The notes under the pieces: generated by a model
The model's input: only the letters and a program-made list of their open reading frames with translations
The model's database searches: none
What the model was told of the DNA's origin: nothing
Assembly: GCF_000426705.1 (NCBI RefSeq)
Contig: NZ_KE384555.1
Span: 406,362-470,361 of the forward strand
DNA length: 64,000 bases
Direction: 5' to 3'
Source of the DNA: Spirochaeta cellobiosiphila DSM 17781
Lineage (GTDB): Bacteria > Spirochaetota > Spirochaetia > DSM-17781
Shown here: positions 1 through 8,813 of the stretch, piece after piece
How positions within the stretch are numbered: position 1 is the first letter of the stretch
Layout of the letters: each line of letters begins with the position of its first letter
Position numbers and translations under genes: made by a program

Positions 1-1081
1 ACTTTTCCGCTAAGGCAATATCACTGGCGATTTGAGCTTCTTTAACAGCCTTTTCTTTTAGAATTTCTGCCTCACGCACTTCTCTGTCTGCATTGATCTG
101 AGTCTGTTTTACTTGACCTTCAGCGATAGCTTTTTCTTTAGTTCTTTCAGAAATGGCTATCTCTTTTTTGATTTCCGCTTCAGCAATCATTCTTGACTTT
201 TGGATATTAGCTTCTTCAACTTCTCTTTCTGATAAAATACGTGCTTCATCGGCTATTCGTTTTTGTTCAGACTGAGTTAAAGAAATGCGAGAAGACTGTT
301 CCGCCTCTTTGTTCGCCACTTCCTCCTCTTGTTGAAGTCGAGCGAAAGATTCCTGTTTTCGAATATCCAGTCTATCCTTTTCTGATTCCAGATTTCTTCT
401 GGCAATCTCAACATCAGATATCTGACGAAGATCATTTTGCATCTTTTTATTTTCTTCAATAGTCTTAGTTATTTTTGTTAACCCCTGAGCATCGAAGGCA
501 TTATTCTCATCAAAATGTTCTACATTGGTTTGATCTAACCCTGTTAAGGAAACAGACTCTAGTTCCAAACCGTTCTTTTCAAGGTCTGCAGCCACTGTGT
601 TTTGTACTCTCTGTACAAAGTCAGCTCTTTGTTCATGAAGTTCATTCAAACCCATTTCTGCCGATACAGAACGCAGGGCATCCACAAACCGACCTTCAAT
701 CAATGTCTTTAAAGCATCCTGATTCTGTGTTCGATCTCCCAACGTTTGAGCAGCTATAGAGATAGCTTGACGATCCTGTTTGACCCGAACATAGAATTCT
801 GCTTCCACATCTACACGTATTTTATCTTTGGTAATGAGAGCTTGCTTTTCTTTACGAGTCACCACAAGACGTACAGTCTTCATGTTGACGTCAATGACAT
901 CATGGAACATCTTAAAGACAAAAGCACCACCATTAGAGATAACTTTTTCACCACCAGCACCAGTTCGTACAAAGGCTAATTCTTTTGTTGCCTTGCGATA
1001 CAAACGAGCTAGTATTGATATAATTACAATAACAGATACGAAAGCTATGACTGGTATGGCAATTATAAATTCCAACTTCAT
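1..1081 (-). CDS. Flotillin-family (SPFH domain) membrane scaffold protein, 3' end cut by window edge
   Basis: The gene starts at the ATG at 1081 (GGAG eight bases upstream) and stays open for 360 codons to the window edge, so its C-terminus is missing. An N-terminal hydrophobic anchor (residues about 4-25) is followed by an SPFH/band-7 domain containing VRTGAGGEKVISNGGA and VEAEFYVRV. After about residue 190 comes a long Ala/Glu/Lys-rich coiled coil with many repeated EAEI-, ERE- and KEKA-type segments, the typical flotillin stalk. Flotillins form oligomeric rings that organise membrane microdomains. The gene directly upstream encodes a YqiJ-like protein, the usual partner of the YqiK type of flotillin, and the 13-base gap suggests co-transcription. 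Confidence 0.9.
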   Translation of the reverse strand, partial: MKLEFIIAIPVIAFVSVIVIISILARLYRKATKELAFVRTGAGGEKVISNGGAFVFKMFHDVIDVNMKTVRLVVTRKEKQALITKDKIRVDVEAEFYVRVKQDRQAISIAAQTLGDRTQNQDALKTLIEGRFVDALRSVSAEMGLNELHEQRADFVQRVQNTVAADLEKNGLELESVSLTGLDQTNVEHFDENNAFDAQGLTKITKTIEENKKMQNDLRQISDVEIARRNLESEKDRLDIRKQESFARLQQEEEVANKEAEQSSRISLTQSEQKRIADEARILSEREVEEANIQKSRMIAEAEIKKEIAISERTKEKAIAEGQVKQTQINADREVREAEILKEKAVKEAQIASDIALAEK

Positions 1082-1094
1082 TTTGTTCTCCTTT

Positions 1095-1739
1095 TTATAT
1101 TTCTAGCTTCTCACAGCTAAATACACCATTTGAATATTCAATTAAAACGATTTGTGTTTTGGAAGGATAACTTTCATTATCATCCATGGGAGCCACTCTG
1201 ACATAATGGGTTTTGCCAAATTGATCAATGACCTTCGCTTCAGCGGGCATTCCCTTTTTGGCCGTTCCAATAGTGATCTCCCCTGCTTTGCCCACCAAGC
1301 TTTCTAAATCTATGGCCGTTGTTAATGTCTGAGGAATAAGCTTATGAACTAATCGTCCCAGATAATGAGTGAACAAGACTGTAGGAATCAGACTAATGAC
1401 AGAGGCTAGTAAAGAGTTGAATAAGGCATCTCTCAAACTAAAAGAGATCAATTGGATGGATAACCCAGATACGGAGAAGGAAAATAAAATGATGACAAGA
1501 AGCACCAAAAAAGGAACCTTACCAAGATTCAGCCAATCTAAGACTAGAATAGGAGTGTCAATATCTGCTTCGATATCTGGATCAATATCTATATCAGGCA
1601 GAATGTCATCAACAAACTCAGATATGGAGGCACCGATAAAGGTAGAAACCACTTCAACAACAGCAAAGATTAATAATCCAATTAATGCGAACAGAAATGG
1701 CCCATTACCAGGTAATTGGATAAAACTAAACAGAGTCAT
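1095..1739 (-). CDS. YqiJ-like inner membrane protein with C-terminal OB-fold (NfeD-like partner of flotillin)
   Basis: This 214-residue protein has three predicted membrane helices at about residues 13-36, 72-95 and 103-128. A soluble, beta-rich tail follows from about 145 (LVGKAGEITIGTAKKG, then KTHYVRV), which fits an OB-fold. The layout matches E. coli YqiJ, encoded next to the flotillin YqiK, and is analogous to NfeD proteins paired with flotillins. An acidic segment rich in Asp-Ile repeats (residues about 43-62) links helices 1 and 2. AAGGA lies six bases before the ATG. It is followed after 13 bases by the flotillin gene, so the two probably act together in membrane stress or microdomain organisation. 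Confidence 0.8.
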   Translation of the reverse strand: MTLFSFIQLPGNGPFLFALIGLLIFAVVEVVSTFIGASISEFVDDILPDIDIDPDIEADIDTPILVLDWLNLGKVPFLVLLVIILFSFSVSGLSIQLISFSLRDALFNSLLASVISLIPTVLFTHYLGRLVHKLIPQTLTTAIDLESLVGKAGEITIGTAKKGMPAEAKVIDQFGKTHYVRVAPMDDNESYPSKTQIVLIEYSNGVFSCEKLEI

Positions 1740-1795
1740 TTTATTTCCTTTTTGTTTTAATTTTTACGGATCGTATTATGTATTAGTTTCGCCTT

Positions 1796-2572
1796 CTAGG
1801 CAATCAGCTTTTCCCATTGTATCAAATCATTCAAAAGATCGGACATAACAGGCTTATAGCCTAACCCTCGTTTTTCTAAATCAACGAATCCTGTTAGGTA
1901 ACAATAGCCCAGTAAAAAGTGATCATAATATATTTCACTAGCTTCTTCTAATGGAACATTCTCTTCTGCCATAGCAGGCAATAAACTGACGACGGTATTT
2001 ACTTTTTCCAGAATCAAACCGGGAAGCATTAAGGCAGAATCCGAATCGAGTTGTTGTAAAGTGTATAAAAAATCAGAACTATACTTTTGTATTAAACTTA
2101 CACTATCAGGCAGCTCTTCACCACCAAACCAATTCAATTTTGTAGTATAGTAGGCAATGCTATCAAAATAAACATCGAGGGTATTCTCCCCTTCCACTAA
2201 ATCAAATCCTTTAATGGTCATAGCCAAGGAATGATCTGTTGCCTGAAGCATTTTCAATTCCTTAAGGAGATGAGTCATAACCCTTAACCAAATCTTCACT
2301 CCCGGATCACCAGAAGATGTTAAAACGCCCATCTTAACTGTGGAATCATCGATAAGACCATCAATAAAAGGCTGATAGTCAGGTCCACTATTTTGTTCAG
2401 GAGACCATTTCAACTTCCCGCCCTTATCTATGATAAATTGAAGAAAAGCTTTCATAAGCTGCATGAGAGGGACAGACTCGGCCTGTTCTTGGGTTATATC
2501 ATGATTTAGCAGATAAGCTACACCACCATAAGTATGGAGATTAGCTATAGCTTCTTTATAGTTTTTTTCCAT
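1796..2572 (-). CDS. Conserved-looking protein of unknown function
   Basis: I do not recognise this 258-residue protein. It is soluble in appearance, mainly helical and acidic, without signal peptide or membrane helix. The start is well supported by a GGGGGTGAAAG ribosome site just before the ATG. Nothing resembles a catalytic motif; aromatic and leucine residues are spread along the chain as in helical-repeat or adaptor proteins. It lies 56 bases upstream of the yqiJ-like/flotillin pair in the same direction and could be its first gene, so a link to the flotillin system is possible but only by position. Confidence 0.7.
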   Translation of the reverse strand: MEKNYKEAIANLHTYGGVAYLLNHDITQEQAESVPLMQLMKAFLQFIIDKGGKLKWSPEQNSGPDYQPFIDGLIDDSTVKMGVLTSSGDPGVKIWLRVMTHLLKELKMLQATDHSLAMTIKGFDLVEGENTLDVYFDSIAYYTTKLNWFGGEELPDSVSLIQKYSSDFLYTLQQLDSDSALMLPGLILEKVNTVVSLLPAMAEENVPLEEASEIYYDHFLLGYCYLTGFVDLEKRGLGYKPVMSDLLNDLIQWEKLIA

Positions 2573-2667
2573 CTTTCACCCCCTTGCTTACCTATAGTAT
2601 AATGTTAAAGACCTATTAAGAGGAGGATTTTCCTACTTTTTTTATAGTAAAAGGAAGAGAAACGATA

Positions 2668-3801
2668 ATGGCATGTCCTTGTAAGATACAAAAAGATCTC
2701 ATAAAAACTTCCCATGTATTTGATCCTGTCAGGGAAACCTATCTGGATTACAATGCCACGACAGCTCCAGATAGAGCCCTTTTAGCTTTATACCAAAATC
2801 TCTCCCTTAGTCATTGGGGACATCCCATGAGTCCCCACGGAGCCGGAAGTTCCGCTTATGAAATAGAGACACTGGCAAGGAAGCGGATAGGTGAATATTT
2901 TGATCTTGATGATAGTTGTTTTTTCCAGGTCAATAGTGGAACAGAAGGGATATATTGGGCTATTCACCTCCTTCATAAAGAATTAAACAACGCAGTTTTC
3001 TACCTATCCAAAGGCTGTCATCCCTGTGTGGAACAAGCTTTGAATGAACAAGATATTGATTTTACATTATTGGATATCGACTCCCAGGGACAGACCATCC
3101 TCCCAGACCTAGAGTTAACAAGCATACCCATAGTCATCTATTCTCCAGTTAATCATGAAACAGGGGGTATAGATTGTTGTTCACAGATTTACGATTGGGC
3201 GACCCAAAAAGGAGGATTAGTATTAGCTGATGCTGTCCAGGCGTTAGCAAGACTAAATGAAAAAGAATGGCTAATGTATTGTCATCTCTTTGTCATAAGT
3301 GGACATAAAATTCATACACCCAAAGGAGTTGCCCTTGTGGGAGGTTCCTGGATCAAGAACCACCAGGATAATCTTCCTCATTTGGGAACCAACCCTGTTT
3401 TACTAAGGGTTCTATCAGAAGGACTCTATCTTCATAAAAGTAGAAGGTTGGAGATGAATGATCAACTCAGCATGCAAACCAAGGAAATCCAGTCAATGTG
3501 GCAGAATGACAATCTCCCCCTTGTTAATTTAACCCCGGATCATCATGTCCCGGGAGTTTTACTATTAGGGCTAAGTATTCCCTGTGATATGGAAAAATTA
3601 TTTATGTTTATGGCAAAACACCGTATTTCCCTTTCCCGTTTCTGTGCCTGTCAGGGAACGATAAAAGGAGAAAGCACAATACTGAAAGAAATGGGAGTTA
3701 ATAATGATCTGGCAAATCAAAGCCTGCGTTTATCAGGTGGATACAAGACGAAAAGAGGAGATTGGTTAAACTTCACCTCCGCTCTTAAGCGATTCCTCTG
3801 A
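2668..3801 (+). CDS. NifS-like class V aminotransferase (cysteine desulfurase-like)
   Basis: This PLP-dependent fold-type I enzyme of 377 residues carries ETYLDYNATT at the N-terminus and the Schiff-base lysine in SGHKIHTPKG (K214). VLADAVQA holds the cofactor-binding aspartate. A cysteine in SRFCACQG (C328) lies where cysteine desulfurases have the persulfide-accepting residue, followed by a KEMGV segment like the RALG of NifS/IscS. Cysteine desulfurases take sulfur from cysteine for Fe-S clusters and thiolated cofactors. Unusual is a cysteine pair at the very N-terminus (MACPC). No iscU or sufU gene is adjacent, so its acceptor is unknown. It overlaps the convergent diguanylate cyclase gene by 36 bases at the 3' end. 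Confidence 0.8.
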   Translation: MACPCKIQKDLIKTSHVFDPVRETYLDYNATTAPDRALLALYQNLSLSHWGHPMSPHGAGSSAYEIETLARKRIGEYFDLDDSCFFQVNSGTEGIYWAIHLLHKELNNAVFYLSKGCHPCVEQALNEQDIDFTLLDIDSQGQTILPDLELTSIPIVIYSPVNHETGGIDCCSQIYDWATQKGGLVLADAVQALARLNEKEWLMYCHLFVISGHKIHTPKGVALVGGSWIKNHQDNLPHLGTNPVLLRVLSEGLYLHKSRRLEMNDQLSMQTKEIQSMWQNDNLPLVNLTPDHHVPGVLLLGLSIPCDMEKLFMFMAKHRISLSRFCACQGTIKGESTILKEMGVNNDLANQSLRLSGGYKTKRGDWLNFTSALKRFL

Positions 3802-4812
3802 TAAACAAACGCGATTCCGTCCTTGTCTCTTAGCATCATAAAGCCCTTTATCAGCCCTATCAATTAATGTAGTTGGGGCATCTCCGAGTTCAGCGGTAGC
3901 CACACCAATACTTATCGTTACCATTATATCTTCGAAGGGATAGGACAGGACAGTCTTTCTTAAACGCTCAGCCATCGCAGCCGCTTCCAATAGAGAAGTA
4001 TCAGGCAGTAAGGCACAAAACTCCTCCCCCCCATAGCGGGCCCATATGTCTAAGGATCGCAATCCCTCCTGGCAGGTCTCGGACAGATGTTTGAGAATAG
4101 AATCTCCCTTCATATGCCCATAGTTATCATTAATGTTTTTAAAATGATCCAGATCTATCATCAACAAAGACACAGGGGATTGATTCCTATGAAATCGATT
4201 TAATTCATGTTGCATACTTTTGATAAGCTCTCTTCTATTAGCCGCACCGGTTAATTCATCCGTAAAGGACAAAGCCTCCAACTTCTTATGGAGGATTTCC
4301 ACATGCGCATTGGATCTTAAGCTAGTCATTTTAAAAACAAGCATGAAGCTGCACATTATAAAATAAGCAGCTCCGGATACCGCTATCATGGGAAGGGAAT
4401 AAGGAAAACTCAGATAATGATTCTGAAAATAAAAATAAATCGTCCACTGTCCCAGCAAATATAAAATGGAAAGGGCACTTCCCATATGAGGACCGTGAAG
4501 ATAATAAGCAAAAAAAGGAATAAAGAAACCCCAAATGATACCAGACTGATCAATACCTCCATCACTATACAAAACTAAGGCAAAAACAAAACAAGGTAAA
4601 GTTATCAAGTAAGACATCAGCTTAACACTTTTAATCCTCTTGAATATCAAATGATTGATAAGGGTTATAAAAAGGAGAGCCAACAGAAAGTTAGCCATAA
4701 AGAACCGTTCTAAAGAAACTTCTATCAAAATAAAAATAAAAAGAAACAAGGTTATGACTAATGAGAAGTAGCCGAGTACTTCTTTCTTCTGATCTATCTC
4801 AATATTCAGCAT
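3766..4812 (-). CDS. Membrane-bound diguanylate cyclase (GGDEF domain)
   Basis: The 348-residue protein has about six hydrophobic helices in residues 13-163 and a C-terminal GGDEF domain from about 180. The active-site motif is intact as GGEEF (261-265), and a product-inhibition I-site, RSLD (252-255), sits exactly five residues before it. MIDLDHFKNIND supplies the metal-binding aspartate. It should make c-di-GMP at the inner face of the cytoplasmic membrane, with the membrane domain sensing an unknown signal. It is one of two intact diguanylate cyclases in the window. Its start is divergent from cobU with only 64 bases between. Confidence 0.93.
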   Translation of the reverse strand: MLNIEIDQKKEVLGYFSLVITLFLFIFILIEVSLERFFMANFLLALLFITLINHLIFKRIKSVKLMSYLITLPCFVFALVLYSDGGIDQSGIIWGFFIPFFAYYLHGPHMGSALSILYLLGQWTIYFYFQNHYLSFPYSLPMIAVSGAAYFIMCSFMLVFKMTSLRSNAHVEILHKKLEALSFTDELTGAANRRELIKSMQHELNRFHRNQSPVSLLMIDLDHFKNINDNYGHMKGDSILKHLSETCQEGLRSLDIWARYGGEEFCALLPDTSLLEAAAMAERLRKTVLSYPFEDIMVTISIGVATAELGDAPTTLIDRADKGLYDAKRQGRNRVCLSEESLKSGGEV

Positions 4813-4876
4813 GTACTCAAGTATAATCCTATTAACCAGGGTTTTCAGAAAAATGATTATAGTTTAGTAATTATAT

Positions 4877-5422
4877 ATGATTGAACTAATCCTCGGAGGG
4901 ACAAAAACAGGGAAAACCTCCTATGCCATTAATCAGGCCAAACAAACCAGCATCCCCGGCAACAAAGTTCTTTATATAGCAACAGCTACCCATACTGACA
5001 AGGAAATGACAAGACGCATCAGAAAACATCAAGAAAGCCGACCTCAGGATTGGTCAACATGGGAAGAACCAACCCGAATAGCCGAGAATCTTATAGAGAA
5101 AATACAAGCCTATGATGCGGCCATACTAGATTGCATGACACTTCTGATGACTAATTGGCTAATGGAGGAAGGAGAAGACCCCGATCCGCTTACAGCAGAA
5201 AAGAACATTCTTACAAAAGTAAATAAGCTCCTGGCAGAAGCAAAACAGGTCCCCATACCAATTTATATTATTAGTAATCAAGTGGAAGTTGGTTTACACA
5301 GTCCTTATTCACTTGGAAGATTGTTTCAAGACTTAGCCGGTGTGACACACCAACGGATAGCGCAACAGGCACAAAAAGTAGTCGTTATGCACGCGGGACT
5401 TCCACTGGTCTTAAAGGCTTAG
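4877..5422 (+). CDS. cobU: Adenosylcobinamide kinase / adenosylcobinamide-phosphate guanylyltransferase
   Basis: This 181-residue protein has a P-loop right at the N-terminus (GGTKTGKTS, residues 7-15) and the CobU features VLYIATA, RIRKHQESRP with the histidine that is guanylylated in the family, and the acidic ILDCMTLL strand. CobU phosphorylates adenosylcobinamide and then transfers GMP, preparing it for CobS. CobS is encoded 37 kb away (41987), and B12-dependent methionine synthase lies in between, so corrinoid salvage is likely. There is no clear ribosome-binding site before the ATG, yet the P-loop so close to the start leaves no later option. Confidence 0.92.
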   Translation: MIELILGGTKTGKTSYAINQAKQTSIPGNKVLYIATATHTDKEMTRRIRKHQESRPQDWSTWEEPTRIAENLIEKIQAYDAAILDCMTLLMTNWLMEEGEDPDPLTAEKNILTKVNKLLAEAKQVPIPIYIISNQVEVGLHSPYSLGRLFQDLAGVTHQRIAQQAQKVVVMHAGLPLVLKA

Positions 5423-5908
5423 ATTAATATTATACTTATGACTTTCATCTTCTACACTATCAACAGGTAGAATCTTAACATCAATCAGAACGTTATCAAT
5501 ATAGAACTCAAAGGTCCAATCTCCCGGAAGATCTTCCTGAGGATCAAATTTATACTTTGTCCAGAAAGACCAATAGTCATCAGGTCCCAAATCGATGTAA
5601 ACAGACTCATGAATAGAAGAAACCAGTTCATTATCTGGATCATAGATATTGAACCTATATTCATAGATACCAGTAGGAACATCTACAATACTAGCCAAAA
5701 AGATAATGCCAGTCATAGACAGATCTGCTTCAGTGATCCAGTCTAAAGGTTCATAATGATAATCTAAACCCGAGGTAAAACCGGAATCAATCTTGAGCTC
5801 TGCCAATCGGTTGACATTTAAATTCTTCAAAGCTAAACAAGAACTAAGATTAAGGCTTATAAAAACTAATAAGATAACAGTGATTGGTTTAATCTTTTTC
5901 AATAACAA
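5411..5908 (-). CDS. Putative lipoprotein of unknown function
   Basis: I place the start at a TTG (5908) because GGAGG lies seven bases upstream, directly after the stop of the preceding gene; an ATG at 5947 would overlap that gene by 26 bases. From the TTG the protein opens with LLKKIKPITVIL and reaches a lipobox LSSC, so it is probably lipid-anchored. The 165-residue product is otherwise rich in aromatic and acidic residues (for example DYHYEPLDW, DPQEDLPGDW) in beta-strand-like alternation. No family recognised. It is the last gene of the efflux/two-component block and overlaps cobU's end by 12 bases. Confidence 0.72.
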   Translation of the reverse strand: MLLKKIKPITVILLVFISLNLSSCLALKNLNVNRLAELKIDSGFTSGLDYHYEPLDWITEADLSMTGIIFLASIVDVPTGIYEYRFNIYDPDNELVSSIHESVYIDLGPDDYWSFWTKYKFDPQEDLPGDWTFEFYIDNVLIDVKILPVDSVEDESHKYNINLSL

Positions 5909-5921
5909 CCTGGGACCTCCG

Positions 5922-6413
5922 CTAATAAAGTATTCCGAACTCAACAAGACTAAATTCCACTTGCCAGGATTCCTCTGCTAACCCCCATAATACGGTTGTA
6001 GGCATAAAAGAGATAATAGGAATAACCTCATCACCTGGATCAGAGATAGAAAGCCAGGAACTGTATATACTTGCTTTGAATCCTACATAGGGCTTTGAAA
6101 AATCATCCATAACGAAAGCAGGACCGATAATATAATAAGCATTATCTCCCATAGAGAAACCTGGGAGCATAGCATTAAGCTCCAACCGGTAATGGTCTTT
6201 GTCATGGGGAGACACAAGGGTAGAAATACCACCATTTAAATAATAAAAACGGGGATTCATTTTACTGATATGAAAGCCAAGATAGTACCCACCCTCCTCT
6301 TCTTCGGAGTAATAGACACCACTTTCACTAAACAAAAACCCCCAATAGTTTGTACCATAAATTGATGCTGATAATAGCAAAAATAAGATCGTTACGTATA
6401 AAGATTTTTTCAT
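5922..6413 (-). CDS. Small exported, probably outer-membrane beta-rich protein
   Basis: The likely start is the ATG at 6413, giving a clean signal peptide (MKKSLYVTILFLLLSASIYG); a longer frame begins at 6461 but would overlap the kinase gene. The mature part of about 145 residues alternates hydrophobic and polar residues with many Tyr, Trp and Gly and ends in an aromatic residue (GILY), as in small outer-membrane barrels. No family recognised. It lies 16 bases after the histidine kinase gene and 13 bases before the lipoprotein gene, so it is probably part of the efflux operon, perhaps as an envelope partner or regulatory target of that system. Confidence 0.72.
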   Translation of the reverse strand: MKKSLYVTILFLLLSASIYGTNYWGFLFSESGVYYSEEEEGGYYLGFHISKMNPRFYYLNGGISTLVSPHDKDHYRLELNAMLPGFSMGDNAYYIIGPAFVMDDFSKPYVGFKASIYSSWLSISDPGDEVIPIISFMPTTVLWGLAEESWQVEFSLVEFGILY

Positions 6414-6429
6414 AAACCCATCATAAACA

Positions 6430-7812
6430 TTATGAGGAACTATGAATAGCTTTAGAATCATTCCTATAATTATGGGGGTAGATATCAGATTCTTCTACAA
6501 TAGGAAGGGTGATTTCAAAGCAGGAACCGCCCAGAGAGGATTTATAACAACGGATGCGACCACCAGCCATATCGAGCATATTCTTTACCATAGCCAGACC
6601 AATACCCATACCACGAGCGTTTCTTCCATTATCCTCTCTATAGAACAACTGAAATACCTTGTCCAGATTTTCTTCCTTTATCCCGATACCCGAGTCTTCC
6701 ATTTTCAATAGCACAACTTTGTTTTCTTGAAAAGCAGAAAAGAGAATCTGGTCCCCTTTATGGGAATAACGACAGGCATTATCAAATAGATTCTCAAGTA
6801 TCCTCTGATACTGGCTATCAACCCCACTAACCATCACATCATCCATGAGTATCTTATATTGAAAATCCCTGTCACGAGCATGGCTGTCATCCTGTAAAGC
6901 GGGTAGAAGATTTTGTAATAGTGGTTTTATCCGACAAAGATGACTACTGCTTTGATTATAACCATTTCGACTATACTCAATAGATTCCTGTATACGCGTT
7001 TCCAAAGTCGCTGCTTTGGTCAACATCATGGCGGCTGTTTTTTTGATGTCCTCTTCCTCTGTGATCAAGCCATCCTTAAAGGCTTCCAAATACCCCCTGA
7101 TACTAGTTAAAGGAGTTTTTAAGTCATGAGTGATAGACATCATAAACCGCTTTTCCATAGCCTTTTTGGCTTTAAGGTCCTTTGACATATTTTTAAAGGC
7201 AAATACAACGGGATCTATTTCATTATAAGACAAAGGTATATGAGGAATATCAAAGTTACCATCAGCGATTAAGCTGGATGCACTTACAAGGGCTTCTGTA
7301 GTTCTTTTCATTCGCTTAAGGACACGGAAACCCATGATTAACATAATAGAAGACACAAGAAAGAGAATGTTAAAAATCGCATCTTTGACACCGCTTCTAA
7401 GATAAAGAGGTAAGTAATCCAGGTCAAAGAAACATACCCCATCCACACCTTTGAACTTAAACTTGGTGATAAGTATTCCAGAGAAGGAACCTTCTTCAAA
7501 GTACCTTTTACCCAAATCCACATCCGATAATAAATCGGGAATGGGATAACCTAACTTATTAGCATAGACCATTCCATCAAGTGTCGCTACATATAGCAAA
7601 CCAGGCAGTAAATCAGAGGTAGTATCCTTTTCATACAGAACATCAGACAAAGGCTTAATCAAATAACGAGGGGCAATGATCTCCTTATTATCCGTGGAAG
7701 TATTCACTTGAAGGGAGGTGATAAAAGTAATCATCATTATAATGATATACACGATAGGAATGATCGGTGTTAAAAGATAAATACGAGTAAGGGTATTACG
7801 ATTTCTAATCAT
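6430..7812 (-). CDS. Two-component sensor histidine kinase
   Basis: This 460-residue kinase has membrane helices at about 9-34 and 145-166 bracketing a roughly 110-residue periplasmic sensor. A HAMP-like linker follows, then the dimerisation domain with the phospho-accepting histidine in SITHDLKTPLTS (His229). The ATPase domain shows the N box (ENLFDNACRYS), G1 (DSGIGIKEEN) and G2 (RGMGIGLAMV). It follows the response regulator gene by three bases and is surely its cognate kinase. The pair sits directly behind the RND pump and PII-like genes, which suggests control of that pump or a shared envelope or metal stress signal. Confidence 0.95.
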   Translation of the reverse strand: MIRNRNTLTRIYLLTPIIPIVYIIIMMITFITSLQVNTSTDNKEIIAPRYLIKPLSDVLYEKDTTSDLLPGLLYVATLDGMVYANKLGYPIPDLLSDVDLGKRYFEEGSFSGILITKFKFKGVDGVCFFDLDYLPLYLRSGVKDAIFNILFLVSSIMLIMGFRVLKRMKRTTEALVSASSLIADGNFDIPHIPLSYNEIDPVVFAFKNMSKDLKAKKAMEKRFMMSITHDLKTPLTSIRGYLEAFKDGLITEEEDIKKTAAMMLTKAATLETRIQESIEYSRNGYNQSSSHLCRIKPLLQNLLPALQDDSHARDRDFQYKILMDDVMVSGVDSQYQRILENLFDNACRYSHKGDQILFSAFQENKVVLLKMEDSGIGIKEENLDKVFQLFYREDNGRNARGMGIGLAMVKNMLDMAGGRIRCYKSSLGGSCFEITLPIVEESDIYPHNYRNDSKAIHSSS

Positions 7813-7815
7813 ATC

Positions 7816-8505
7816 TTACGACTGACCTTCCATATAATAACCAGCTCCGTATCGTGTTTTGATAAGATGAGGATTCGAAGGATCATCTTCCAGTTTTTTA
7901 CGAAGCCTTTGAATGTGAACGCTAACTGTTGTTATTTCGCCATATTCATTACCCCATACCCTCTTGAAGATTTCTTCCTGAGTATGAGCCTTTCCTGGAG
8001 ACTCGGCCAAATAGAAGAGCAAATCTGTTTCCCGGGGGGGGAGAGAAATCAGTTCACCCTTCTTATGAACAGTCTTATCATAAAAGTTAAGAGTTAAATG
8101 GCCAAAGGAAACACGTTCAATTTCTGAATGTTTTTCACTTTCATTCTTGCGTTTCAAATGCGCTCGTATTCTTGCCGCTAAAACAGAAGGACTAAAGGGT
8201 TTTGTCACATAGTCATCTGCTCCACCGCCAAAGCCGAGAAGCATATCCACATCTTCTTCACGGGCTGATATGATGACAACAGACACTTCACTGAATTTTC
8301 TAATCCTTTGGAGAGTCTCAAAGCCATCAATCCCGGGAAGGTTAATATCCAGAGCAACAAGATCAAAAGCTTCCTGTTCCAGCTTAAGTAAACCTTCCTC
8401 ACCGGTTTCACACCATACGGTGTCCATGCCTTCTTTTTTTAAGTAAAGGGAGATAAGATCGCCTATCTCCTTTTCGTCTTCAATGATCAGAATACGAGCT
8501 TTCAA
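7816..8505 (-). CDS. OmpR/PhoB-family response regulator
   Basis: The protein has a receiver domain with the acidic pair ED (residues 9-10) and phosphorylation site D53 (LVALDINLPG), and a conserved lysine in VTKPFSP. A winged-helix DNA-binding domain follows from about residue 125 (SLPPRETDLLFYLAE, VSVHIQRLRKKLE). It starts with TTG at 8505; GAGGAGG lies six bases upstream, which settles the choice. It is sandwiched between the PII-like gene (11-base gap) and its kinase, and probably autoregulates the efflux operon. Confidence 0.95.
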   Translation of the reverse strand: MKARILIIEDEKEIGDLISLYLKKEGMDTVWCETGEEGLLKLEQEAFDLVALDINLPGIDGFETLQRIRKFSEVSVVIISAREEDVDMLLGFGGGADDYVTKPFSPSVLAARIRAHLKRKNESEKHSEIERVSFGHLTLNFYDKTVHKKGELISLPPRETDLLFYLAESPGKAHTQEEIFKRVWGNEYGEITTVSVHIQRLRKKLEDDPSNPHLIKTRYGAGYYMEGQS

Positions 8506-8516
8506 AAAAACCTCCT

Positions 8517-8813
8517 CTAAATGAGAGAAACTGCATCTTGTACCTGGAACATAGCCAACCCCTGGATAGGGAAGTGTTTTTTCAAAGACTTCATGTGGTT
8601 AACTAAATCTTCCACCACAGCATCCTCAATGTAGAGAATGATGATATCATTTAGTTCGGGCCACACATCATCCCCTAGACAGGGGCCGGAAAAGCCCCTC
8701 CCTTTAACATCAGGAATGAGGGAATACTTAAGGTCTTCCCCAAATTCTTTAGCCACTTCTGCAAGGACAACATCAACAATGGCTCTGTTCATGAATATTT
8801 CAATTCTTTTCAT
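8517..8813 (-). CDS. PII-like signalling protein linked to RND efflux
   Basis: This 98-residue protein has the size and beta-alpha-beta pattern of the PII superfamily: MKRIEIFMNRAIVDVV at the start, a central variable loop with VKGRGFSGP, and IILYIEDAVVEDLV followed by LKKHFP near the end. It lacks the classical T-loop tyrosine and the glnK/amtB context, so it belongs with the atypical PII-like proteins found beside RND pumps in some Bacteroidetes and spirochaetes. Its first 14 bases overlap the end of the RND transporter gene, meaning translational coupling. It may bind a small ligand and modulate the pump, but this is inferred from context. Confidence 0.78.
   Translation of the reverse strand: MKRIEIFMNRAIVDVVLAEVAKEFGEDLKYSLIPDVKGRGFSGPCLGDDVWPELNDIIILYIEDAVVEDLVNHMKSLKKHFPIQGLAMFQVQDAVSLI

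Noticed and set aside
1369-1848. 159-codon open frame on the plus strand over the YqiJ-like gene
   Set aside because: Antisense shadow of a recognisable membrane protein; low-complexity Ser/Ile product and no ribosome site.
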